Shown in pieces: positions 35,087-45,300 of a stretch of DNA of 61,188 bases. Position 1 is the stretch's first letter; every line of letters begins with the position of its first letter. This DNA comes from an uncultured Planctomycetota bacterium. Lineage in GTDB: Bacteria > Planctomycetota > Planctomycetia > Pirellulales > Thermoguttaceae. The translations under genes were made by a program, and so were the position numbers. The stretch covers positions 1 through 61,188 of the forward strand of contig ONJR01000090.1 in NCBI GenBank assembly GCA_900318195.1, given 5' to 3'. Under the pieces are notes generated by a model, which ran no database searches, was not told the origin of the DNA, and was given only the letters and a program-made list of their open reading frames with translations.

Positions 35087-36999
35087 ATATGATCGAGCGG
35101 ATTCTTTCGCCTGAAAATCTAAGCGCGGCGGTTAAAAATCTGCGTCAGAAACCGGATTCCAGTAGCTACGACGGTATGCGACTATCGCAATTGCGCGAGT
35201 ATCTGGAACTGAATCGCGCGGCGTTTGTCGATTCAATTATGAAGGATCGGTTTCGACCGGGCTACGCGCAGGAAGCGACGCTTGTCTCGCCGACCGGTAA
35301 AGCGCGAACGATAGCGAAATTGACGTCGCTCGATCGTCTCGTACTGCGCGCGATCTTTCAGGTTCTTTCGGACGAATACAACGATACGTTTTCGAAGTCG
35401 AGCTTTGGTTATCGCCCAAACGTCGGGGTCGTCGACGCGGCGAAGCGCGCAGTTGAAATCATTCAGAGCGGCGAACGCTACGCGGCTAGTATCGATATTC
35501 AGGATTTCTTCGACAAGATCCCGCACGGAAAATTAAAGACCGTTTTATCGAAGCGTGGAGTCGACAAGGTAACGACGCGACTTATAGGCCGTTTTCTCGC
35601 GTGCGAGTTCCTGCGCGACGGGGAAATAGTTCGCAAGAAGTCGGGGGTATTGCAAGGGAGCCCTTTGAGTCCGCTATTGAGCAATCTCTATCTTCACGAA
35701 GCGGACGTCTATTTTGAAAAGCGCGGCTGGCCGTTCTGCCGTTATGGGGACGACATACGCGTCTTCGCTAAAACAATGCGAGAAGCGAGCGCTCGCTTTC
35801 GTAGCGCGAAGGCGTTTTTGGAAAAGGAACTTGGTCTGAAGGTTTCGACGTCGAAAAGTTGGATTGGTCTAGCGACTGAACGCGTCTATTTGGGCTATCG
35901 CTTTTACGAGACGGGTTCGGGACAGATCGAAATACGTCGTGAAGATCGTTCCAATAAGCAGTTCTCCCACTACTGGCGGACGTCAAGCTTGCGCAAGGTC
36001 GGCTCAAACTTTCATATCGTCGCGGACGGCGTTCTCACTCAGAAGGACTACGCGCTACTCTTTGAGAATCCGAAGAAGAAGATTCGACTGCCAGTCCGGG
36101 AGACGGAATCGTTGAATCTTTACTCGAACGTCGTCTTCAGTTCGGGCTTCTTCCGGCTTGTCTCGGATAATAAGGTCGTAGTCAATATTTTCGACGGAGC
36201 GAACGAGTATTTAGGCGCTTTCGTTCCGAATCGCCTCGGAGCGTCTGGAAGTTTAACGCTTCAGCAGGCGACGGCATACGTCGACGAGTCGAGACGCCTG
36301 GAACTTGCGAGGCGCTTTGCGGTTGCAGCGGCGCACAATTTGCGCGAGAATCTGAAATATTACGCGCGGCATATTGAAAAAGCGTCCTTGAAGAAGACGA
36401 TCGCCAAGATAACGCGCGAAATGACAAAAGAGCGCGCCGCAACCTCGATCGAAGCTCTCCTGCTCGTCGAAGGACGCGTTCGCGAAGCGTATTATTCCCA
36501 GTTCGACGAGTTGCTCTTTACCGACGATTTTACATTCGGCAAGCGAACGCGCCGCCCGCCTCGAAACCCGTTGAATTCGTTACTCAGTTACGGGAATACA
36601 ATACTCTATCGTCGAATAGCGCGCGAAGTCTATAAATCGCGACTCGATATTCGATTCGGCTATCTGCATGCGACGACCTCGCGCTATGAAAGCTTGAACC
36701 TCGACGTCGCGGAACTCTTTCGACCGGTCGTCGTTGAACGAGTGATCTTTGCGTTGGTTAATAAAAGGGCGCTCAACGCAACGCGTGATTTTGAAGAGCG
36801 TAAGGACGGCGCGGTCTATCTCAACGCGTCGGGTAAGAAGATCTTTATTAACGCGCTTGAAGAGAAATTATCGACTCACCTTCGGCAGAAAAACGGCGCT
36901 AGTCTGACCTATATGGAACTCATACGAGAAGAACTCCGGAAGCTAACGCGATACTTCGAAAGCGGCGAAGAGTACAAGCCGTACAAATATTTCCTATAA
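35083..36999 (+). CDS. cas1: Reverse transcriptase-Cas1 fusion
   Basis: A 638-residue fusion. Residues 1-300 are a group II-type reverse transcriptase: KARTIAKLTSLDRLVLRAIF, SFGYRPN, SIDIQDFFDKIPH (catalytic Asp), GVLQGSPLSPLLSNLYLH, and Tyr221-Gly-Asp-Asp. From about 340 it is Cas1: SLNLYSNVVFSSGFFRL, Glu463 in LLLVEGRVREAYY, His529 in GYLHATTSRY, and Asp541/Glu544 in LNLDVAELFRPVV, the metal triad of the integrase. There is no fused Cas6 domain; Cas6 is separate and overlaps upstream. RT-Cas1 proteins with Cas2 can add spacers taken from RNA. Both active sites look intact. cas2 follows 200 bases on. Confidence 0.96.
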   Translation: MNMIERILSPENLSAAVKNLRQKPDSSSYDGMRLSQLREYLELNRAAFVDSIMKDRFRPGYAQEATLVSPTGKARTIAKLTSLDRLVLRAIFQVLSDEYNDTFSKSSFGYRPNVGVVDAAKRAVEIIQSGERYAASIDIQDFFDKIPHGKLKTVLSKRGVDKVTTRLIGRFLACEFLRDGEIVRKKSGVLQGSPLSPLLSNLYLHEADVYFEKRGWPFCRYGDDIRVFAKTMREASARFRSAKAFLEKELGLKVSTSKSWIGLATERVYLGYRFYETGSGQIEIRREDRSNKQFSHYWRTSSLRKVGSNFHIVADGVLTQKDYALLFENPKKKIRLPVRETESLNLYSNVVFSSGFFRLVSDNKVVVNIFDGANEYLGAFVPNRLGASGSLTLQQATAYVDESRRLELARRFAVAAAHNLRENLKYYARHIEKASLKKTIAKITREMTKERAATSIEALLLVEGRVREAYYSQFDELLFTDDFTFGKRTRRPPRNPLNSLLSYGNTILYRRIAREVYKSRLDIRFGYLHATTSRYESLNLDVAELFRPVVVERVIFALVNKRALNATRDFEERKDGAVYLNASGKKIFINALEEKLSTHLRQKNGASLTYMELIREELRKLTRYFESGEEYKPYKYFL

Positions 37000-37199
37000 T
37001 CCGCATAATCAGCTCAGAATCGTTATGGAATCGTAGAAAATGACAATCGATCTTGGCATATGTGTCAAAAAGGAACTACTCTGGAGTGCGCGAGCTGTAA
37101 ATTGCGAGCGAAGGTATTTGACAATTAGGTAGTCGGAAATGTTAGCAAGAGCGTGACGCGTCGAGCGTAACGCAGGTTGTGTGAAAAGGAGAGAGCGCT

Positions 37200-37463
37200 A
37201 TGTTCGTCATTCTGGCGTACGACGTCGGGATCAAACGCGTGTCGAGCGTTATGAAGATCTGCCGTCGCTACTTGTTTCACGTCCAGCGTTCCGTATTCGA
37301 AGGGCATATAACCGACGCCAACTTGAAACGGCTCAAGGCAGAATTGGAATCGAAAATTGAGACGAAAGTCGACGGGATTTGCATCTACGAGTTCGAAAGC
37401 GTTAAATTCGCTAAGAAGGAGGTTTTGGGAGCGACGCTCGAATTCGCGCCTGTAATCGATTAG
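37200..37463 (+). CDS. cas2: Cas2
   Basis: An 87-residue ferredoxin-fold protein with AAAAGGAGAG upstream. It begins MFVILAYDVGIKRVSSVMKI with the family strand and Asp8 (YD), then a helix, FHVQRSVFEGHITDANLKRL, and the strand VDGICIYEFESVKF. It is the partner of Cas1 in spacer integration. A 200-base gap separates it from RT-Cas1, larger than other gaps in the operon. The leader and array follow. Confidence 0.95.
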   Translation: MFVILAYDVGIKRVSSVMKICRRYLFHVQRSVFEGHITDANLKRLKAELESKIETKVDGICIYEFESVKFAKKEVLGATLEFAPVID

Positions 37464-37782
37464 CCGTTCGTCTCGTATTTTCCCGAGTCTAATCCTTCGC
37501 CAAAAAGTCCGTCAATCGTAACGTCCTCGATCGTAGAGTTTAGAAGTGCGGCGCGGCTAAAATCGACCTCAAAAACGCCCAGTTTGAGCCGTTTTTCGGT
37601 GCAAAAGTCCGTCAATCTCGACGACCCTAAACCAAAAAAGGTCTCTCTGCGCCGATCACTCGTGTTTTCGCGAACATAATCGATCTTGCGTCATTTCCGA
37701 TTGACGGACTTTTGCCACGGTTTTTACACGAGTTTACGTTTGACTGGTTTTCGACTCGGTCGTAAGTCTTGTCGTGTAAGTC
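37464..37782 (+). promoter_or_regulatory. CRISPR leader with a repeated 17-bp motif
   Basis: About 320 bases between cas2 and the first repeat. A motif GCAAAAGTCCGTCAATC at 37,601-37,617 appears nearly identically at 37,501-37,517 (CAAAAAGTCCGTCAATC), and its exact reverse complement lies at 37,699-37,715, giving a 17-bp inverted pair 81 bases apart, about 70 bases before the array. Such motifs may be integration or transcription signals. A promoter for the array should be in this stretch, but no clear one was seen. Confidence 0.6.
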
Positions 37783-38818
37783 CTCTTATCTTACCTATGA
37801 GGAATTGATACTTACTCCTGATTGGAGAGCGACTTTCCAATCGTTCTTCTCTTATCTTACCTATGAGGAATTGATACCTCACGATCCGCCGCCTTTTGCG
37901 CTCTTACGAGCGCAAAACTCTTATCTTACCTATGAGGAATTGATACCACTTCTCGATCTCGAGGAACAGATCGATACAGTCAGAGAACTCTTATCTTACC
38001 TATGAGGAATTGATACACGTCGTCGTCGATGGGCTGATCGGTTCCGAAGATCTCTTATCTTACCTATGAGGAATTGATACACACAATCGGCGTAAGTAAA
38101 CTCCTCAGCCGTCGCCGCTCTTATCTTACCTATGAGGAATTGATACGCCGCCGTCGCCGCCGCTTCTTCCGCTTCCCTACGGCTCTTATCTTACCTATGA
38201 GGAATTGATACGTTTTCGGCGTCGCCGGCAAGGAAGCCGCTGATTCCTCTTATCTTACCTATGAGGAATTGATACGACGGCCTTGTATTCTTTCCACTTG
38301 AACAGGTCGATTATCTCTTATCTTACCTATGAGGAATTGATACCACCCATTCTTCAAACTCTTCATTCACGTCGTAAAGCTCTTATCTTACCTATGAGGA
38401 ATTGATACTGGCAATAAGTGCCATAAGCATGACGTCAAGTTCGTCGATCTCTTATCTTACCTATGAGGAATTGATACATTGACATTGTGACAAAATTGAG
38501 GGCTGCCGTTATGATCATCATCTCTTATCTTACCTATGAGGAATTGATACGAGTCGTATGTCAAACGCGGAGCTTGGTGACAGAAGCTCTTATCTTACCT
38601 ATGAGGAATTGATACGCCATATGCGCGATCGAGCCCGTCTGCGAGTGCAGCGCTCTTATCTTACCTATGAGGAATTGATACTCGATATAATCAGAGAATG
38701 TGAGTTGTTCAGCTTCCGCCCTCTTATCTTACCTATGAGGAATTGATACAAGCCACTGATAAATAAATGTGGCGAATGTGGCTACTGCAATCCTCTTATC
38801 TTACCTATGAGGAATTGA
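37783..38818 (+). CRISPR. CRISPR array, 16 repeats, 15 spacers
   Basis: The 29-base repeat starts CTCTTATC and ends ATTGATAC. Repeats 1-15 are identical and start at 37783, 37849, 37918, 37988, 38052, 38118, 38183, 38247, 38315, 38380, 38449, 38522, 38587, 38653 and 38721. The 16th, at 38793-38818, keeps only the first 26 bases and then diverges, marking the leader-distal end. Spacers are 35-44 bases long, varying as in type III arrays. The terminal ATTGATAC resembles the ATTGAAAC 5' tag, which with the leader side and degenerate end fixes transcription on the + strand. I see no PAM evidence and no spacer match inside the window. Confidence 0.98.
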
Positions 38819-39250
38819 CGTTTTCCCAATCCCCCTAAATCGAGCGTTCATGACTTATTCATAACCACATTCATTCTGTTACGAAGCTCTCGTCCTCTGA
38901 AATATCGAATCAATTCTAGCTTCAACGCCCATAATAATCGAACTTCCATCATCGCGCGCCACGCAGGCGGTAATTCGCAATACAGCCAGTAGCCAAAGAC
39001 TCTCTCGACGCCAAATTCGAGACTTACGTTGTCAATTTCGTCAACAACTCCCACTCACCCTCTAGACCCTGAATCTTGGCGAACGCTCCCTTGAAGCAAA
39101 CCTACGTCGAACGTCCCGGCTAATATCCCCATTTATCCTAGACGCGCCTACCTATGGAGCGCATACTTTGTGCAAATCCCCCTTCGCGCCCAATCTTCCT
39201 TGTATCGAAACTAAATCACCCGGATTTTCCGTCATTTTCCAACTTATCGC

Positions 39251-39279
39251 TAGTCAAAACCGGCTAAATTTTGTATAAT
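39251..39279 (+). promoter_or_regulatory. Candidate promoter of the giant surface gene
   Basis: TATAAT at 39,274-39,279 with a poor -35 (TAGTCA, 39,251-39,256) 17 bases away. It would give a leader of about 110 bases. Confidence 0.45.
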
Positions 39280-39288
39280 AGCACAGGC

Positions 39289-39353
39289 GCGCCGTAGTCG
39301 TTACGCTACGGCGCAACAAAAGGGTTGAGCTAGGTTCTCCCAAACGGGAGGGT
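39289..39353 (+). promoter_or_regulatory. Structured 5' leader of the giant surface gene
   Basis: GCGCCGTAG (39,289-39,297) pairs with CTACGGCGC (39,306-39,314) around an 8-base loop, and a second small stem CTCCC/GGGAG follows near 39,340. The gene's SD (AAGGAAGG) and ATG lie about 45 bases further on. I could not fit a known riboswitch class. Confidence 0.4.
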
Positions 39354-39398
39354 CGAATTGGTATAGACTAGGGACAAGATAAGGAAGGAACGATCGCC

Positions 39399-42300
39399 AT
39401 GACGCGCGGTAACCGGACTCGTAACGCTAACACGAACGCAACCACATTCACAGCGGGCATATTCCGCACGCTATTCGGCGCGCGCGCTCGCGCGGAGGGC
39501 GATAAACGCAGTCCTCGCGCGACGCGACTAGGGCTCGAAGCGCTGGAGACGCGCGAGCTACTCGCCGCCGACCCGACCTTGGGCGCGCAACTATTCGACA
39601 CGGGACGAGCGGCGCAGGTCGCGTCCGCTAACGTCGGGTACGCGCCGGTCGATCTCTCACAATTGCAGAGCGAAGTCGAGCGCTCGAACGCAGTCGGCGC
39701 GACGTGGCTCGTAACCTCGACCGGCGACTCCGCCGACGAGTCTGGCACGTTGCGGTATGCGATCGCGCACGCGTCCCCGGGCGACGTCGTAGCGTTCGAC
39801 GCGTCCCTTAGCGGTGCGACGATCACGGTCGGTTCGGAACTACTCGTCGAGAAATCGCTGACAATCGACGGGGGCGATAATAATATCACGCTAAGCGGCG
39901 GCGGTAGGAGCCGCGTCGTACGATTTCTAGGCGGCGCCGACGACACATATTCGCTCACGAATCTCACGATCACGGAAGGGCATAATACGCACGGCGCGGG
40001 CGTCTACGTCGCGACCGGTAAGGCGTCGATTGTGAACTGCTCGATCGTCGGAAATACGTCGTCGACGTCGGGCGGCGGCGTCTACGTCGCCGGCAAGGGC
40101 GCGCTCGACGCGACGAATCTCCTCATTGCGGAGAATAGCGCGAAATACGGCGGCGGACTCTATGCGTACGGCGCCGAGGGTAACGCGGTCGTACTCACGA
40201 ACTGCACAATTACAAACAACAATGCGACGAGCTCCGGAGGCGGCGTCCACACCGAGAGCGGCGCCGGCGCTCTCGAATTCCGCAACTCGATTATCGCGCT
40301 CAATACCGGTAAGCCGGACGTTCAGAAGAAGAACGCCGCGCGCGTCGTCAACGCATACAATACGCTCTCGACCTACTCCGCATGGACGAACGGCGAAAAC
40401 GCGCTCGCCTATGACGCGACCGCGCCTCTGTTCGTGGGCGAAGGCGACTACTCGCTCGCGGAAGGCTCGCAAGCGCTCGATCAAGGCGCGCCGCAATTCG
40501 TTACAACCTCAGTCGACCTCGCCGGCGCCCCGCGTTCCTCCGGCGCGTCCGTCGATCTAGGCGCCTACGAGTTCCAGACGCCAGCGCAACAGTTGGACGC
40601 GCCTATGCTCGCCGCAATCGACGCCACGACGAATTCTATAACCGTCGAATGGGACGCGATCGCCAACGCAAGCGGATATACGCTCCAGTACAAACGCTCC
40701 AACGTCTCGACCTGGACGACAGCGTCCAAAACAATCGAGACGACAATCTCGCAGTATACGATCGACAACCTTAACGCAGGAACAAACTATAATTTCCGAA
40801 TCAGCGCCAACGGCTCCGACTCCTACGCCAGCTCCAACTACAGCGAGGTCGTAACTTACAGCACAATAGCGACGGACGAAACGCCCTCCACGATCGTTAC
40901 GACGGCGACCGACGTCGTCAACCCGACCGACGGTCTCATTTCACTGCGCGAAGCGATCGCATACGCCGCGAACGGCGCTACTATAACCTTTAACTCGCTA
41001 CTGCGCGGCAAGACAATTACGCTCGAATCGGAATTACTCGTCGAAAAACCGCTCGTCATAGACGGCGGAGCCTATCAGATCACACTAAGCGGCGGCGACG
41101 CAACTCGCGTCATTCGCTTCTTCGGCGACGCCGCCGACTCATATACTTTGCGCAATCTTACCATAACGCAGGGTCGCAATACGCACGGCGCGGGCGTGTA
41201 CGTCGCGAACGGCACGGCAAATCTGGTCAACCTTGCGATCGTCGGGAATACGTCGACAACCTCGGGCGGCGGCGTCTACGTCGCAGGAAAAGGAGCGCTC
41301 AACGCGACAAACCTACTCATAGCGAACAATAGCGCAAAGTACGGCGGCGGTCTCTACGCATACGGCGCCGACGGCAAATCGGTAACGCTTACAAATTGCA
41401 CCATAGTTAATAATAACGCGACGAGCTCTGGCGCTGGTATCCACACTGAAAGCGGCGCCGGAACCCTTGAAATTCGCAACTCGATTATCGCGCTCAATAC
41501 CGGTAAGCCGGACGTTCAGAAGAAGACCGCCGCTCGCGTCGTCAATGCGTACAATACGCTCTCAACCTACTCCGCATGGACAAACGGTTTGAACAACCTA
41601 GCCTACAACGCGTCCCAACCCCTCTTCTTCAACGCGAGCCAAGGCGTATACTCGCTCGCGCAAGATTCGCAAGCGTTCAATCAAGGCGACAACTCGTTCG
41701 TGTCGACTACAACTGACCTTGCCGGAAGAACGCGAATCGTAGAAGAAATTGTCGATCTTGGCGCCTACGAACTCCAGGCAATTAACGAAGCGCCCTCGAC
41801 CGTCGTTACAACCGACGCCGATCTAATCGATCCGCTCGACGGGCAGATCTCGCTCCGTGAAGCGCTAGCATACGCCAATCCCGGCGAGACTGTAACCTTC
41901 GACGTCGCGCTCGCCGGTAAGACAATCGCCGTCTCCGACGAGCTACTCATTGAAAAATCCGTTAATATCGACGGCGGCGAGAACAACATCACGCTAAGCG
42001 GCGGCGGAACGACTCGAATTATACGCCTCTTAGGCGCAGAAACTGACGAATATACTATTGCCAATCTCACGCTCGCCAACGGATCTCACGAACGCGGCGC
42101 CGCCGTATACGTCGCGACTGGAAAACTCAATCTTCTCAATAGCGCGCTCGTCGACAACGAGGCGTCGATCTGCGGCGGCGGTCTTTACGTCGCCGGCAAG
42201 GGCGAATTGAACGCGGTCAACCTACTCGTCGCTAATAATAGCGCGAAATACGGCGGTGGAATCTACTCCTACGGCGCCGCCGGTAAAGCGGTAACCCTGA

Positions 42301-45300
42301 CAAACTGCACGATCGTGAATAATCATGCGACGAGTTCCGGCGCCGGTCTCCACACCGAAAGCGGCGCCGGAACGGTCGAGATTCGCAACTCGATTATCGC
42401 GCTCAATACCGGTAAGAGCGACGTTCAGAAGAAGACCGCCGCACGCGTCGTCAACGCTTACAATACGCTTTCAAGCTTTAAATCGTGGACGAACGGCGCC
42501 AATAATATCGTTTATAGCGCAAGTAAGCCGCTATTCGTCGACGCCGCGCAAGGCAACTTTACGCTTGAACAAGGTTCGCAAGCGTTCAACGTTGGCGACA
42601 ATAGCTTCGTTACGACCACAACCGACCTTATTGGCAATCCGCGAATTGCGCTCGAAACCGTCGATCTCGGCGCCTATGAACTACAGAGCGCAATTGAGTC
42701 GCCCTCGACCGTTGTTACGACCGCGCTTGACGTTGTTAATCCTGTTGACGGTCTCATTTCACTGCGTGAAGCAATCGCATACGCCGAACCTGGCGCCAGC
42801 GTAACCTTCGACGCTACGCTATCCGGCGCAACGATCACGCTTAGCGCCGAACTGAGCGTCGAAAAATCGCTCACAATCGACTGCGAAGATCGCAACGTAA
42901 CGGTAAGCGGCGGCGGCACGACGCGAGTCTTGCGCTTCCAAGGCGCGAACTCCGATCTACTTGTCCTTAAAAATCTTGCGCTCGTCCAAGGCGCTAGTAC
43001 GCAGGGCGCGGGTCTCTACGTTGCAAACGGTAGCGCGGAGGTCGTCAACGTCGCAATTACCGACAGCGTTGCGACGAACGGCGGCGGCGGCGTCTATCTC
43101 GCAGGTAGTTGCGCGTTCACGGCGACGAATATGCTCGTCGCTAATAATAGCGCAAAATTCGGCGGCGGTCTCTACTCTTACGGCGGCGCCGGTAAAAACG
43201 TAACGCTAACGAACTGTACGATCGTTAATAACGCAGGATCGACTAGCGGCGCTGGTCTACATTTCGAAAGCGGAAACGGCGTCGTTGAGATTCGCAACTC
43301 GATTGTTGCGCTCAATATAGGCGAAAGCGAGATCTACAAGAAGACCGCCGAGCGAATTGTGAACGCGTACAACACGCTTGCAAACTATAGCGAATGGACC
43401 TCAGGTCAAAACAATCTCGCGTACGAGACCGACCTGCCGCTATTCGTAAGTTCGAGCGACTACTCGCTTGCGGACGATTCTCAAGCGCTCAATAAGGGAA
43501 ACAACGAATTTATATCGGTCGAAACCGATCTAGCTGGTCATCGTCGTATCATAGGCGCGATCGTCGATCTCGGCGCGTATGAATCTCAAGCGTGGTCTGA
43601 AACGCCGTCCACCGTCGTAACAACCGACCTTGATCTGGTCGACTCCGCCGACGGACTCGTCTCCTTACGCGAAGCGATCGCCTACGCCGGCGTCGACGAG
43701 ATCGTAACCTTCGATCCCTCGCTCGCCGGTAAGACCTTAATCGTTTCCAGTGAACTGCTTATCGAGAAATCTGTTGCAATCGACGGCGGCGAAAATGAAA
43801 TTACGGTCAGCGGCGGCGGCGCGAATCGCGTTATCCGATTCCTCGGCGCAGATACCGACGAATACGCTATTCAGAATCTCACAATAACGAACGGCGCCCA
43901 TGAACGCGGCGCGGGCGTGTACGTCGCGACCGGACGCGTTAATATCCTCAATTGCTCAATCGTCGGTAATACTGCGTCGATCGGCGGCGGCGGTCTCTAC
44001 GTAGCCGGCAAAGGCGAACTGAACGCGATAAACGTTCTCATTGCAGATAATAGTGCGAAATACGGCGGCGGCGTCTATTCGTTCGGCGCGGAAGGGAAAG
44101 AAGTAGCGCTGACCAACTGCACGATAGCAAACAACCACGCGACGACGTCCGGCGCCGGTATTCATACGGAAAGCGGCGCGGGAACCCTTGAAATTCGCAA
44201 CTCGATTATCGCGCTTAATACGGGCAAGAGCGACGTGCAGAAGAAGACCGCCGCGCGCGCCGTCAACGCGTACAGTACGCTCTCGACTTACAAATCATGG
44301 ACCAACGGCGAGAACAATATCTCCTACGACGCGAACAAATCGCTGTTCGTGGGCAACGGCGATTATGCGCTCTCAGAAACGTCGCAAGCGATTAATATGG
44401 GCGATAATAGTTTCGTTACGCTCGAGAACGATCTATCGGGCGGCAAGCGCGTCGTCGCTAATATTGTCGATCTCGGCGCGTACGAAATTCAAGCGGTGCA
44501 AGAAGCGCCCTCGACGGTTGTTACGCTCGCCGAAGATCTCTACGATCCCTACGACGGGCAAATCTCCCTTCGCGAAGCGCTCGCCTACGCGGGCGCGGGC
44601 GATACGATTACATTCGACGCGACGCTCAACGGCGCGACTATTACGCTTACGAGCGAACTGCTCGTAGAGAAATCAGTCTCGTTCGACGGCGCCGACCTCA
44701 ATATCACGCTTAACGGCGGCGGCGCGACGCGTATAATACGCTTCCTAGGCGCCGAAACCGACGAATACACAATTCAGAACCTAACGCTAACAAACGGCTA
44801 TCACGAACGTGGCGCCGCCGTCTACGTCGCAACCGGAAAGGCTAATATCGTTAATAGCTCGCTCGTCGGCAATACCGCCACGATCGGAGGCGGAGGCGTT
44901 TATGTTGCCGGCAAGGGCGAACTGAACGCGATAAACGTTCTCATCGCCGACAATAGCGCGAAGTACGGCGGCGGTCTATACTCCTACGGCGCCGATGGTA
45001 AAGAAGTAACGCTTACAAACTGCTCCGTTACTAATAACAATGCGACGAGCTCTGGAGGCGGTATCCATACGGAAAGCGGCGCCGGAACCCTCGAACTTCG
45101 CAACTCGATTGTCGCGCTCAATACTGGTAAGCCGGACGTCCAGAAGAAGACCGCCGCCCGCGCCGTCAACGCGTATAACACCGTCTCAACTTACTCCGCA
45201 TGGACAAACGGGCAGAATAATCTCCTCTATAACGCCGCGCTTCCGCTATTTGCGGGCGAAAACGACTACTCGCTCGCTCAAAGCTCTCAAGCGTTCAATC

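Larger units (their letters stand above)
38819..39398. other. Region between the CRISPR array and the giant surface gene
   Basis: About 580 bases. A 68-codon leftward frame (39,054-38,848) is not convincing as a gene, lacking a ribosome binding site and family features. The right end holds a likely promoter, a hairpin and a ribosome binding site for the giant gene, listed separately. Confidence 0.4.

Noticed and set aside
37894..37917. Intrinsic terminator in the array
   Set aside because: The stem lies within spacer 2 and no T run follows; the array goes on for 13 more spacers.
37769..38005. Open frame reading through the first CRISPR repeats
   Set aside because: Its repeated SYLTYEELI is only the translated repeat; the array explains it.
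38848..39054. 68-codon leftward frame after the array as a small cas gene
   Set aside because: No ribosome binding site, no family motif, and opposite strand to the operon.
39289..39398. Cyclic-di-GMP-type riboswitch before the giant gene
   Set aside because: Some G/A-rich joints look suggestive, but the conserved GCAAA and paired tetraloop arrangement could not be found.
39368..39973. 201-codon leftward frame over the start of the giant gene
   Set aside because: It is antisense to a strongly patterned coding region with a good SD; long antisense frames are expected in this CGCG-rich DNA.
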